DNA from: Oscillospiraceae bacterium
GTDB taxonomy: Bacteria > Bacillota > Clostridia > Oscillospirales > Ruminococcaceae
Assembly (NCBI GenBank): GCA_029005335.1
Contig: JAQXFT010000140.1
Span: forward strand, 1-22,550
Direction of reading: 5' to 3'
DNA: 22,550 nt
The position numbers were made by a program, and so were the translations under genes. The notes under the pieces were generated by a model. That model saw nothing but the letters and a program-made list of their open reading frames with translations. It did no database searches and was not told the origin of the DNA. Below, piece after piece: positions 6,989 to 16,047 of this stretch; the first letter of the stretch is position 1, and every line of letters begins with the position of its first letter.

Positions 6989-9340
6989 ATGTACGATATT
7001 TTTAATTCAAAAAAATTTATATTTCTTGATGGTGCTATGGGTACAATGATTCAGGAATCGGGATTTGATTCCGGACACGTTCCGGAGCTTCTCGGAATCA
7101 CTAATCCTGACATCATAATAAATATTCATAGGGCTTATGTGGAAAGCGGTTCGGATATAATATATGCCAATACTTTCGGAGCAAATAAATTCAAACTTGA
7201 AGGAACAGGTTACACCGTTGAACAGGTAATAGGAAAAGCTGTCGAAAATGCAAAAAAAGCCTCCGGAGGAAAAGCTCTTGTAGCTCTTGATTTAGGCCCT
7301 ATAGGTCAGCTTCTTGAACCTACCGGAAAGCTTACCTTTGAAGAAGCCTACGACTGCTATAAACAACAGATTCTTGCCGGCTCTGATGCCGACCTGATAG
7401 TACTCGAAACAATGACGGACTTATATGAAGTAAAAGCTGCACTTCTTGCTGCAAAGGAAAATTCGGACAAGCCCATATTCGTTACAATGACCTTTGAGGA
7501 AAATCAGCGTACATTTACCGGAACAGATGTTGAATGTATGGCAACTCTGTTACAGTCTCTGGGGGCTGATGCAATAGGCGTAAACTGTTCTTTAGGGGCT
7601 GATGAGCTTTACCCTATTGTTAAAAAGCTCTCAGAATATACAAGCCTTCCGCTTATAGTAAAGGCAAATGCCGGACTGCCTGACCCTGTAACAAATAAAT
7701 TCAATGTAACCCCCGAACAGTTCGCTGAAAGCAATTACAAAATCGCAGACTTAGGTGTTAAGATATTCGGAGGCTGTTGCGGAACTACTCCGGAACATAT
7801 TAAAGCTCTGATAGAAAAAGTAAATCAGCATGACTTTGTTGAACGTAATTATATTCCTGAACCCCGTGTATGCTCTGCCGTCAGATGTGTTGAAATAAAT
7901 CAGCCCCGTATTATCGGAGAACGCATTAACCCTACCGGAAAAAAATTATTCAAGCAGGCTCTGCTTGACAATAATATTGATTATATACTCAATCAGGCTA
8001 TTGAACAGGTTCATGCCGGTGCAGATATTCTTGATATAAATGTCGGACTTCCTGCAATAGATGAAAAATCTATGATGATTCGGGTTGTAAAAGCCGTTCA
8101 GTCGGTAGTTGATGTTCCCTTACAGCTTGATTCTACTATACCCGAAGTCCTTGAAGCAGGCCTGAGAGTATACAACGGCAAACCTATTGTAAACTCCGTC
8201 AACGGTGAGGACGAATCACTTGAAAAAATTCTTCCGCTTGTAAAAAAATACGGTGCTTCCGTTGTAGGTCTTACACTTGATAAAAACGGTATTCCGAAAA
8301 CTGCCGAAGGAAGATTTGCAATAGCCGAAAAAATTCTCAGAAAAGCTCTTGAATACGGCATACCCAAAGAAGATGTATATATTGACTGCCTTACCCTTAC
8401 GGCATCTGCTGAACAGGAAGGTGTTATGGAAACTCTTAATGCTCTTAAACGTGTTAAAACTGAACTCGGACTCAGAACAGTTTTAGGAGTATCAAATATA
8501 TCATTCGGACTTCCCAACCGTGAACTTATTACAAGAACATTTCTCACTATGGCACTCCAGAACGGTCTTGACCTCCCTATTATCAACCCGAATATTGAAT
8601 CAATTATCGGAGCAGTAAGAGCTTATAAGCTTCTGAAAGGAATTGACAAAAATTCCGTTGAATTTATAAGCATATACAGTCAGGAAAGCAAGCCAAAGCC
8701 CGTTGCTGATAAAAAATCAGATATCGATATATTCTATGCTCTCGAAAACGGAATGAAAAATGACGGCGTAAGAATTACACGTGAGCTTCTTGAAAAAAAT
8801 GACCCTATGGAAGTTATAAATAACTATCTCGTTCCTGCTCTGGATATTGCCGGCGATAAATTTGAAAAGGGTAAAATATTTCTTCCGCAGTTAATTTTAA
8901 CAGCCGGTACTGCTCAGGCATGCTTTGAAGTAATCAAGGAAAAAATCGTTCAGAAAGGCGATAAACCCGTATCAAAGGGAAAAGTCGTTCTCGCTACCGT
9001 AAAGGGAGATATTCATGATATAGGAAAAAATATAGTAAAGGTTCTGCTTGAAAGCTATGGCTATGATGTTATCGACCTCGGAAAAGATGTTGACAAATCA
9101 CTTGTCTTAAAATCGGCTGTCGAAAATCAGGTTAAGCTTGTAGGACTTTCCGCACTTATGACAACTACTCTAAAATCCATGGAGGAAACTATAGAATTAC
9201 TCAACCAGCAGTATCCCGAATGTAAAACCGTTGTAGGCGGAGCTGTTCTCACTCCCGACTATGCAGAAAAAATTCACGCTGACTTCTATGCAAAGGACGC
9301 TAAGGAAACCGTTGATATTGCAGGTAAAATATACAGTTGA
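6989..9340 (+). CDS. metH: Cobalamin-dependent methionine synthase, short form without reactivation domain
   Basis: Transfers a methyl group from methyltetrahydrofolate through cobalamin to homocysteine. Start chosen at the ATG at 6989, with GGAGG six bases upstream; a longer in-frame reading to 6935 would overlap pheA without a ribosome-binding site. The 783 residues hold four modules. The homocysteine-binding barrel (1-285) has the zinc cysteines Cys200 and Cys263-Cys264. The pterin-binding barrel (about 305-570) begins IGERINPTGKK. The cobalamin cap (about 585-660) and the B12 domain follow, with DIHDIGKN (674-681) supplying the base-off ligand His676. The AdoMet-dependent reactivation domain of E. 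coli-type MetH (about 1200 residues) is missing, so a separate reactivation protein should be encoded elsewhere. Co-transcription with pheA is indicated by the 1-base gap. Confidence 0.93.
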   Translation: MYDIFNSKKFIFLDGAMGTMIQESGFDSGHVPELLGITNPDIIINIHRAYVESGSDIIYANTFGANKFKLEGTGYTVEQVIGKAVENAKKASGGKALVALDLGPIGQLLEPTGKLTFEEAYDCYKQQILAGSDADLIVLETMTDLYEVKAALLAAKENSDKPIFVTMTFEENQRTFTGTDVECMATLLQSLGADAIGVNCSLGADELYPIVKKLSEYTSLPLIVKANAGLPDPVTNKFNVTPEQFAESNYKIADLGVKIFGGCCGTTPEHIKALIEKVNQHDFVERNYIPEPRVCSAVRCVEINQPRIIGERINPTGKKLFKQALLDNNIDYILNQAIEQVHAGADILDINVGLPAIDEKSMMIRVVKAVQSVVDVPLQLDSTIPEVLEAGLRVYNGKPIVNSVNGEDESLEKILPLVKKYGASVVGLTLDKNGIPKTAEGRFAIAEKILRKALEYGIPKEDVYIDCLTLTASAEQEGVMETLNALKRVKTELGLRTVLGVSNISFGLPNRELITRTFLTMALQNGLDLPIINPNIESIIGAVRAYKLLKGIDKNSVEFISIYSQESKPKPVADKKSDIDIFYALENGMKNDGVRITRELLEKNDPMEVINNYLVPALDIAGDKFEKGKIFLPQLILTAGTAQACFEVIKEKIVQKGDKPVSKGKVVLATVKGDIHDIGKNIVKVLLESYGYDVIDLGKDVDKSLVLKSAVENQVKLVGLSALMTTTLKSMEETIELLNQQYPECKTVVGGAVLTPDYAEKIHADFYAKDAKETVDIAGKIYS

Positions 9341-9344
9341 TAAC

Positions 9345-9372
9345 AAAAAAAGGCGGATTAGTCCGCCTTTTT
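9345..9372. terminator. Bidirectional intrinsic terminator between metH and the polysaccharide operon
   Basis: A 10-bp perfect stem, AAAAGGCGGA (9348-9357) with TCCGCCTTTT (9362-9371), has a 4-base loop. On the plus strand it ends in a run of five T; on the minus strand the RNA ends in seven U (9351-9345). It starts 7 bases after the metH stop. The minus-strand gene ends inside the hairpin: its last codons, for KKAD and the stop, form the ascending arm and loop. Confidence 0.9.
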
Positions 9373-10290
9373 CAGTCTGCTGTATAACTTTCCTATGATG
9401 AATGCCATAATATCCGCAAGTATTGACGATATACGCATTGCAAGCACAAAAAGCATTATTTCTTCATGAGCCTCCCCGAATACAAAAATCATTACAGATT
9501 CCCTTATTCCGATACCACCCGGCGCTCCCGGAGTAATAAATCCTATTATCCATGCAAACATAAAAGCACCCGTAAGAGTTATCAGAAGCGAAAAATCATC
9601 TGATGTACTTCCGAAAATCAGTTTCATTGAAATAAAATACATGACTGCCGATACAGTATTCTGAAGAAAATAATAAAGTACACCCTTCAGAACCTCAAAG
9701 CGGTTACCGCCCCTGAATGCCTTTGAATAACGTAATATATACTGGCTGAACTTATCTTTGAATTTAACATACAGAATCAGTATGACAACTGCAAGAATAA
9801 CTATTCCGGCTGTTCCTATAACAAGAAAGTTTTTACCATATTTTTCAATAAGCTTTGCTATAGTGCCTCCAAGAAGCACTGCTGATATAATACCCGTCGA
9901 AAATACACAGAAAAAAATATCAAATACAGTAGCACAGGCTACATCAACATGGCTTATCTGCATATCTGAGGCAAGCTTATTTCTCCCTACATACTGAAAA
10001 ACGTTTCCGGGGAGATATTTATATATATTGGACTGCGTATATACCGGCATTGCCTCCGAAAAAGGTATTTTCTTTCCCGAAAGCGACCTTGTGAATACAA
10101 GCCACGGAAAACACCCCATAACAACTATAACAGTCTGAATGATAAAGCTTATTGTCAATGCCAGTATCACAGACGGCGATTTAAGCTGTGCAAAATCTAT
10201 ATCCATATCTATAAATTTCTTTATAATAAAAGCTATCGCCAGAAGCATTACAATATTTCCGCATATTTTTACAATCTTTTTCATATTCAT
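9358..10290 (-). CDS. Flippase-like/lysylphosphatidylglycerol synthase TM-domain membrane protein (COG0392 type)
   Basis: A 310-residue protein with about eight hydrophobic segments and little else, so an integral membrane protein. It carries two hallmarks of the UPF0104/AglD-like family: KYLPGNVFQYVGR (91-103) and TPGAPGGIGIRES (253-265). The family includes the flippase half of MprF and the C-terminal part of archaeal AglD, where it is fused to a polyprenyl-phosphate glycosyltransferase. The catalytic lysyl-transfer domain of MprF is absent, so lipid aminoacylation is not expected. Lying in the same operon as a GT2 and a GT-C enzyme, it may move a polyprenyl-phosphate sugar across the membrane; this is inference. 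Its ATG overlaps the stop of the preceding GT4 gene (ATGA), and its last codons lie in the operon terminator. Confidence 0.85.
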   Translation of the reverse strand: MNMKKIVKICGNIVMLLAIAFIIKKFIDMDIDFAQLKSPSVILALTISFIIQTVIVVMGCFPWLVFTRSLSGKKIPFSEAMPVYTQSNIYKYLPGNVFQYVGRNKLASDMQISHVDVACATVFDIFFCVFSTGIISAVLLGGTIAKLIEKYGKNFLVIGTAGIVILAVVILILYVKFKDKFSQYILRYSKAFRGGNRFEVLKGVLYYFLQNTVSAVMYFISMKLIFGSTSDDFSLLITLTGAFMFAWIIGFITPGAPGGIGIRESVMIFVFGEAHEEIMLFVLAMRISSILADIMAFIIGKLYSRLKKAD

Positions 10291-11366
10291 TCCTTAATCA
10301 TTCCGGAAATAAGCTCTGTATACTGATTGCAGATTGATTTCCATGAATAAGTATCTATTGTATACTGCCTGTGGAGCTTTGCAGTATTTTTGTATTGCTG
10401 ACGGTTTTCCGATATATCAATAATTTTGTCACGGAACTGCTTGACGTTTCCGCTTTCAAGCAGAAATCCGTTTTTGCCGTCTGATATTGCGTCCTTTATA
10501 CCCTCGATTCCGGAAGCTACTACGGATACTCCGGCAAGGCTTGCTTCCACGGCAACAAGCCCGAATCCCTCCATATCTCCGTCAACATGAATATTCGGCA
10601 TTATAAATACATCAGCATTTGTGTATACAGCATTAAGCGTTTCAGAATCAACACGCCCCAGCATTTTTACTTTATCATGCAAGCCAAAGTCACTTATGCT
10701 TTTTTCAATATTTTCCCTGTCCTCACCGTCTCCGACTATCAGATATTTTATATTTTTATCTTTAAGCTCCGGCATGACGTTTCTGATAAACCAGTTGACT
10801 CCCTTACGCTTTACAAGTCTGCCTACTGTTATCAGAACAGTATCATTATCGGAAATATTATACTTCTTACAGATTTTCTTATAGTCTGCCGATTTCCCCT
10901 CAAACTGGTGAATATCGACTCCGGGAGTAATCACAACGGATTTTTTAATTCCCCTTTTACGTAATGCCTTATCAGTTTCACGGCTTATAGATATATATCT
11001 GTCAAATCTGTTGTAGAATAATTTCAGATAGAACTGATACAGAGGATTCTTAAAGGTTATATCAAGTCCGAATACATTTACAATTACTTTCTTTTCAGGA
11101 AATAAAAGCTTTGTAAAAAATCCTATTGCACTCAGAAGTGCATCTCCGACAAAAATAACATCATATTTATGAGCCGAAAAAAGTGTTCTGAAAAATGCAT
11201 ACGGCAGAAACCATACAAGATTCTTCTGTGATTTTCCAAGGGAAATAATATCAGTCTCCACCTTTTCGGAATCGAAATTGTTATAGAGATTATAGCTGAA
11301 ATTCTCCATTCCTCCGACAGCAGGCGGATATTTTCTTGTGATATAAAGCATTTTTATCTTTTTCAT
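10287..11366 (-). CDS. GT4-family (GT-B fold) glycosyltransferase
   Basis: A 359-residue retaining glycosyltransferase. The N-terminal Rossmann domain starts with LYITRKYPPAVGGMENF, where PPAVGG is the usual glycine-rich acceptor-side loop. The C-terminal domain has the donor-phosphate segment VGRLVKRKG (Arg183, Lys188) and the GT4 EX7E motif with Glu266 and Glu274 in EGFGLVAVE. There is no signal peptide; it should act at the inner face of the membrane on a lipid-linked glycan using a nucleotide sugar. Donor and acceptor cannot be read from the sequence. It overlaps the flippase-like gene by ATGA and begins 3 bases after the broken GT2 gene ends. It is the last of three GT4 enzymes in the operon. 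Confidence 0.9.
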   Translation of the reverse strand: MKKIKMLYITRKYPPAVGGMENFSYNLYNNFDSEKVETDIISLGKSQKNLVWFLPYAFFRTLFSAHKYDVIFVGDALLSAIGFFTKLLFPEKKVIVNVFGLDITFKNPLYQFYLKLFYNRFDRYISISRETDKALRKRGIKKSVVITPGVDIHQFEGKSADYKKICKKYNISDNDTVLITVGRLVKRKGVNWFIRNVMPELKDKNIKYLIVGDGEDRENIEKSISDFGLHDKVKMLGRVDSETLNAVYTNADVFIMPNIHVDGDMEGFGLVAVEASLAGVSVVASGIEGIKDAISDGKNGFLLESGNVKQFRDKIIDISENRQQYKNTAKLHRQYTIDTYSWKSICNQYTELISGMIKE

Positions 11367-11369
11367 ATC

Positions 11370-12327
11370 TTATTCACCGGATTCATCTTTCTTTTCACAG
11401 TCAGCCTTTCTTACCCTGTACTGGACATCTTCAAGAATTTTTCTGTTTGCGGAAATTGTATCCCCAAGAAGTCCTATTGAAAATGTCTGGAATCCCATCA
11501 TAATAAGAATAGCTGTGAGTATCAGTGACTGTATATGCCCGCTTCCGTCACCCATGAACATATATACAAGAAATCTTATTCCCAGCAAAAGACCAAGTAT
11601 AAAGAGTATTGCTCCGATAGTTCCGAAGAATTTCAAAGGCTTGTACATTACAAAGGAACGTGTTATAACAGTTGAAGAACGCTTCATATATCTCCACATA
11701 CTTGAAAACAGTCTCGAAGGACGTGTTTCAGGATTGGTTCTTATCGGGACTGATGTCATAGCGATTTTATTGTGACCTGCCTGAATAATAGTTTCAAGAG
11801 TATAGGTGTATTCATTTACGACATTCAGTCTTAAAGCTGCCTCACGGGAGTATGCTCTGAATCCGCTCGGAGCGTCCGGAATATCAGTATTTGATGCAAT
11901 TCTTACAACCCAGCTTCCGAGATGCTGGAATTTTTTCTTCTTCCATGAAAAATGCTCTGTCTGGTCGATTGGTCTTTCACCTATTACAATATCAGCTTTT
12001 TCCTCAAGAATAGGGCGGACTATCTTTTCTATATCAGCTCCGCAGTACTGATTGTCTGCATCAGTATTTACTATAATATCCGCTCCCAGATGCAGACAGG
12101 CATCTACCTGCCATAAAGCCCTTTGCAAGCCCCTTGTTCTGCTTGAATGATACTATATGATGAAATCCGAGTTCACGGGCTTTCTGCACAGTATTGTCCT
12201 GACTTCCGTCATTTATGATAAGATACTCAATGGTATCAATGCCGTCAATATGTCCCGGAAGGTCATTATATGCAAGCTCAAGAGTTTTTTCCTCATTATA
12301 GCATGGAATTTGAATAATCAGTTTCAT
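11370..12327 (-). pseudogene. GT2 polyprenyl-phosphate glycosyltransferase (DPM1/GtrB-like), frameshifted
   Basis: Two overlapping frames together make one GT2 enzyme. Residues 1-74 (12327-12106) carry IPCYNEEKTL and the nucleotide-binding NDGSQDNT, ending KGLAKGFMAG. From 12105 the continuation DACLHLGADIIVNTDADNQY is in another frame and runs to 11370, with a TDAD metal-binding motif and two C-terminal membrane helices as in GtrB-type enzymes. Adding two bases between 12106 and 12105, or skipping one base there, restores a single frame of 319 residues, the family's normal size. Without this, the first frame ends at 12061 after only 88 residues and keeps only part of the catalytic core. The enzyme would load a sugar from a nucleotide donor on undecaprenyl phosphate, feeding the GT-C enzyme next to it. 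No homopolymer or classic slippery heptamer is present. A sequencing error is possible. Confidence 0.85.
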
Positions 12328-12349
12328 TTTATAAAAAACTTCCTTTCAG

Positions 12350-14821
12350 TTATTTTGATACAAATTCAAGCGACTCAACAGGTATTCCGAGATTTCTCAT
12401 ATCAGCCGGATTTACTGCTGAAGCGTTCCAGAGTTCAGATTCAAGTGTAATTGTATTTGAACCTTCTCTGATATATTGTTCTTCTATATCAAAATATAAT
12501 GCATTTCCGTTTGTATCTGAATTTATATATGCACTGTCAGTAAAATTACCGTTGACATAGAGATTTACTCTCATTTTATTTTTTCCGATTTCTTTAAGCG
12601 GTATAACACTTCCAAGACGAACGGAAAGCTCATAGTTATCAGGATTCAGATTACAGCGTATATCAGCCTTTTCATCAGTAGTCCAGCAGAATGTGCGGTC
12701 ACTTTCCTTTATTCCAGAAATGCTCCACTTTACAATATCATAATTGTCATAGTAATAATCACACCTGATAACACGATAGAGATGCACATATTTTTCCTTC
12801 TGCGAAAAGCCTTTCGGAAGAGGTATAAGGCTTCCGACGTTTTCCGAGGTATCCTCAGAGCCGTGAACATTATCCATATATACTATTTCAAGATTGCTGT
12901 CAGCATTATATACATAAGAATCACGGCTTATATAATATATATCATTATACTTGTCTTTAAGCCATTCAAACTGAGAAGCAGGAGTATCAGTCGTCTGCGG
13001 AAACACATCAGCACCGGTCATAGCCCTCAGAGGCAACCATAATGTCGGAGCATATACCCAGTCTATAACAATACAGTCATCAGCAGTTATATAGCTTGTT
13101 ATCGAATTCAGAACACTCCATTCCATACGGGTATCATCTTTATGCCCTGAAAGATAATAAGTATATGGCGATACAAAAACCATGCCGGCAAGAGATAAAG
13201 GCACTATAAGCTTCTTGCTGAAGCTGTCAAGAATCATCACTGAAAATACTATTGCAACCGGTACGAATGGGGCAAGGTATCTTGAATAGTAATAATAATA
13301 CTGTATATCATATCTCAAAAATGCAGAATATACAAGTATACAATAGAAAAACGATACAAATATTACAAGCCTTGATACCCTTTCAAGAAAAAATCCGGAA
13401 TTTGCTATTGATACTATAATTGCCACAGGGAAAATTACTATTCCCGACATCACGGCAAATCCTACTATTGTAAGACTTCCGGCATATTCGATATTATCGT
13501 ATTTGTAAAAAGCCTTGAAAATTATATATGCTATGGGAAGTATGAGCATGGCAATTATAAAAAATCTCATCAGTATGCTTTTCTGCATTTTAATCAGAAA
13601 ATTTCTTCTGCTGAAATTCTTTGAAGCCTTATTGATTACAGTTACATACAATGCACAGAAAATCATAAGTGCAGTGCATACGCAGGCAATTATATTGGAA
13701 ATATTGTGTACTCCTGTACTGCCGAAAAATACGGGGCTATAGTTATTCATTGTATAAAAAGGCTGTACCTGTCGCATAGCAAAGTAGCTGACCGCATATA
13801 CAGGAACAGTCAGAAGCATAAGAACTGCAAGAACCCTTCTTCTTGTAAAAAAATACATTCCGCCGTATATAATCAGAACATACGGAATTATAGTATATAC
13901 AGATACATGATAGCAGGCATACACTATAACCGGAATTATGGAAAATACCTGATATTTCTTGTGTCCCTCGTCCGTAAGAAGGATTATGAAAAGCATAATA
14001 AGAACAGCTAAAAACATTTCAGTAAGTGATGACTTCGATACCCATACTATTATCGGCGATATCGCAGTCGAAACACATGCTATAATATCTGACATATAGC
14101 TGAGTCTCAGATTTGTACACACAAATGATACAAGAAATATAGTGAGAATATAGAATACAGTTTCGATATCCATCATATTTTCCATGCCGAAAAGCTGTCC
14201 CCACATTGCAAGCAGAGCTGGATATGTTGGTATTCCGTGATATATTCCGGATACTTCGCTTACATTTCTGTCATATACAGTATCGGGATAAGTCTCTGAC
14301 GGTATATCATATCCGGCAAGCTTTCCCCTTACAGAATTTTTAAAAGCCTCTCTTTCGGAATCCGATTCAAGCATATGATATTCTTCAAAATCCTGCTGAC
14401 GGCTGTCAATGCCGTTCATAAAATTTATTGCAACACACTGATATACTCCCTCGTCCTGCCCCATTCCGAAAAGCTCATTTTTAGTCGCAGTAAGCGGAAG
14501 TGCCATAAGCGAAACAATAACCGGAATAATTACGGAACGCATATCAAAGCTGTATTCAAAAAGCTTTCCGGATTTCCGGATATTTATAGACATCATCACC
14601 GCAAGACATATAAACGAAATTAAAAACGTTCCTGCCATTCCCCTGAAAAGCGAATAGCTGTCAATTAAAAACAATCCCATAGTGCTTACGATATGCGAAC
14701 AGAAAAACATTACAACGCTCATAACAGCCGTATATACAAAATTTGCACCCTTGAATGCAATTGAACACGTTCCAAAACATAACAATAAAGTCAATACTGC
14801 AAGAATTAAAAAAGAGTTCAT
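12350..14821 (-). CDS. Large GT-C-type membrane glycosyltransferase (putative)
   Basis: An 823-residue protein with roughly a dozen hydrophobic segments up to about residue 590 and a soluble C-terminal part of about 230 residues with beta-rich content. After the first membrane helices comes GMGQDEGVYQC, with Asp123-Glu124 in the extracytoplasmic loop where GT-C enzymes (PMT/ArnT-like, GT39/GT83) place their catalytic acidic pair. The later HGIPTYPALLAMWGQLFG also fits a GT-C layout. Such enzymes use polyprenyl-phosphate sugars as donors outside the membrane, which matches the neighbouring GT2 gene. The C-terminal domain may bind the acceptor glycan. The start is supported by AGGAG 7 bases before the ATG. 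Family membership is moderate because overall similarity in this class is low; alternatives are a polymerase-like or other polytopic surface-glycan protein. Confidence 0.78.
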   Translation of the reverse strand: MNSFLILAVLTLLLCFGTCSIAFKGANFVYTAVMSVVMFFCSHIVSTMGLFLIDSYSLFRGMAGTFLISFICLAVMMSINIRKSGKLFEYSFDMRSVIIPVIVSLMALPLTATKNELFGMGQDEGVYQCVAINFMNGIDSRQQDFEEYHMLESDSEREAFKNSVRGKLAGYDIPSETYPDTVYDRNVSEVSGIYHGIPTYPALLAMWGQLFGMENMMDIETVFYILTIFLVSFVCTNLRLSYMSDIIACVSTAISPIIVWVSKSSLTEMFLAVLIMLFIILLTDEGHKKYQVFSIIPVIVYACYHVSVYTIIPYVLIIYGGMYFFTRRRVLAVLMLLTVPVYAVSYFAMRQVQPFYTMNNYSPVFFGSTGVHNISNIIACVCTALMIFCALYVTVINKASKNFSRRNFLIKMQKSILMRFFIIAMLILPIAYIIFKAFYKYDNIEYAGSLTIVGFAVMSGIVIFPVAIIVSIANSGFFLERVSRLVIFVSFFYCILVYSAFLRYDIQYYYYYSRYLAPFVPVAIVFSVMILDSFSKKLIVPLSLAGMVFVSPYTYYLSGHKDDTRMEWSVLNSITSYITADDCIVIDWVYAPTLWLPLRAMTGADVFPQTTDTPASQFEWLKDKYNDIYYISRDSYVYNADSNLEIVYMDNVHGSEDTSENVGSLIPLPKGFSQKEKYVHLYRVIRCDYYYDNYDIVKWSISGIKESDRTFCWTTDEKADIRCNLNPDNYELSVRLGSVIPLKEIGKNKMRVNLYVNGNFTDSAYINSDTNGNALYFDIEEQYIREGSNTITLESELWNASAVNPADMRNLGIPVESLEFVSK

Positions 14822-14832
14822 ATGAATACTCC

Positions 14833-16047
14833 TTATTCCAAAATATTATTTTGCTGTCTTTTCTCTATTTTCTCAAAAAATTCCCTGTATCTCCGTGTAA
14901 TGACATTCCAGTCAAAATTCCGGATTACATATTCCCTTCCGTTCTGCCCCATTCTGTTTGCAGTCTCTTTGTGATTAAGCAGGTAATTCGTACACCCTTC
15001 AAATTCAAAATAATCCTCAAAATAAAGTCCGCCTTCAGATTCCCTTGCAAAATTCTTTGTAACCTCGCAGTGGTCATGTACAAGTACCGGACGACCGCAC
15101 AGCCAGCTTTCCATAATTACAAGCGAAAAACTTTCATTTTTTGACGGCTGACAGAGAAACTCCGAAGCACCGGCTGCATCATATTTATCCTGTATATCGA
15201 CAAATCCCAAATCTCTGACATCTTTTTTTATTTTATCCGGAATATCTATATCGCCTCCGCCTATAAGTACAAGCTTCAAATCGGAATGTTCCGGATTGCG
15301 TTTTTTATACTCTCCGAAATATTTTATAAGTGTATGGACATTTTTTCCCAAATCCTTTCTTCCCGCATATATTATAAACGGTTCACGGATATTATATTTG
15401 TCCCTGAATCTCTGCGGATTTGTTTCAAGTGAAATATCCATGCCTATTCCCATAACTATTTTTTCCACATTTTCAGTATTGTAAACACGTTCAGCAAGCT
15501 CAAGCTCGGGACGTGCATTGAAAATCATTCCGGCAACCTGCGAATACATCTCACGGAATATATCCATGTATATATATGCCTCATCGTGAAAGCATGGTAT
15601 CATTACAGCCTTTTCAGGACAGGTTTTTATTCCGAAATATGTAGTTCCGAACATATACGGAATATATACAAAGGCTGTATACTCTGCCTTATGTGCAGAG
15701 ATATATTTATACAAGTCCGGACTGTTTACCATTTCGCATATAAATACTTTTTCCTCATCAGGAGTAATTCTCTGACCGTTCATAAGCTTTATATTTATTT
15801 CATCAAACTTATGCGTATCACGCTTTCTTGCCTTAAACCTTTTTACCGGTATATCATTTATAATTTCAGTACCCTCCGGATAGTAATTAACGCTCCAGTC
15901 GCTTACAAACTCCCTGACGCACGTAGTAAGTATTTCAATGTCCATTCCGGCAGATTTAAGATGCTTTGTAACCTCACGGGTTTCCATTTCAGCACCGCCG
16001 GGAATCTTTTCTGCATACCACGGTATAACAAAAGCTATTTTTTTCAC
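14833..16047 (-). CDS. GT4-family glycosyltransferase
   Basis: A 404-residue GT-B enzyme. The N-terminus FVIPWYAEKIPGGAEMETR contains the acceptor-side PGGAE loop. The C-terminal half has IYAGRKDLGKN (donor phosphate binding, Arg230 and Lys235) and the EX7E pair Glu305 and Glu313 in ESFSLVIME. FHDEAYIY at about 153-160 is characteristic of a branch of GT4 enzymes found in O-antigen-type loci. It should add a sugar in the cytoplasm to the growing polymer exported by the adjacent ABC transporter. It overlaps the following upstream GT4 gene by ATGA (16044-16047) and is followed by the GT-C gene after 11 bases. The sugar specificity is unknown. Confidence 0.9.
   Translation of the reverse strand: MKKIAFVIPWYAEKIPGGAEMETREVTKHLKSAGMDIEILTTCVREFVSDWSVNYYPEGTEIINDIPVKRFKARKRDTHKFDEINIKLMNGQRITPDEEKVFICEMVNSPDLYKYISAHKAEYTAFVYIPYMFGTTYFGIKTCPEKAVMIPCFHDEAYIYMDIFREMYSQVAGMIFNARPELELAERVYNTENVEKIVMGIGMDISLETNPQRFRDKYNIREPFIIYAGRKDLGKNVHTLIKYFGEYKKRNPEHSDLKLVLIGGGDIDIPDKIKKDVRDLGFVDIQDKYDAAGASEFLCQPSKNESFSLVIMESWLCGRPVLVHDHCEVTKNFARESEGGLYFEDYFEFEGCTNYLLNHKETANRMGQNGREYVIRNFDWNVITRRYREFFEKIEKRQQNNILE

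Noticed and set aside
8098..8586. 162-codon antisense frame inside metH
   Set aside because: It is opposite a well-conserved gene, shows no family features, no promoter and no ribosome-binding site.
9358..10290. MprF-type lysylphosphatidylglycerol synthase
   Set aside because: Only the membrane domain is present; at 310 residues there is no room for the C-terminal aminoacyl transfer domain.
12061..12105. C-terminal tail of the first GT2 fragment (beyond residue 74) as genuine protein
   Set aside because: It does not resemble GT2 sequence, while the same bases in another frame give the conserved continuation DACLHLGAD.
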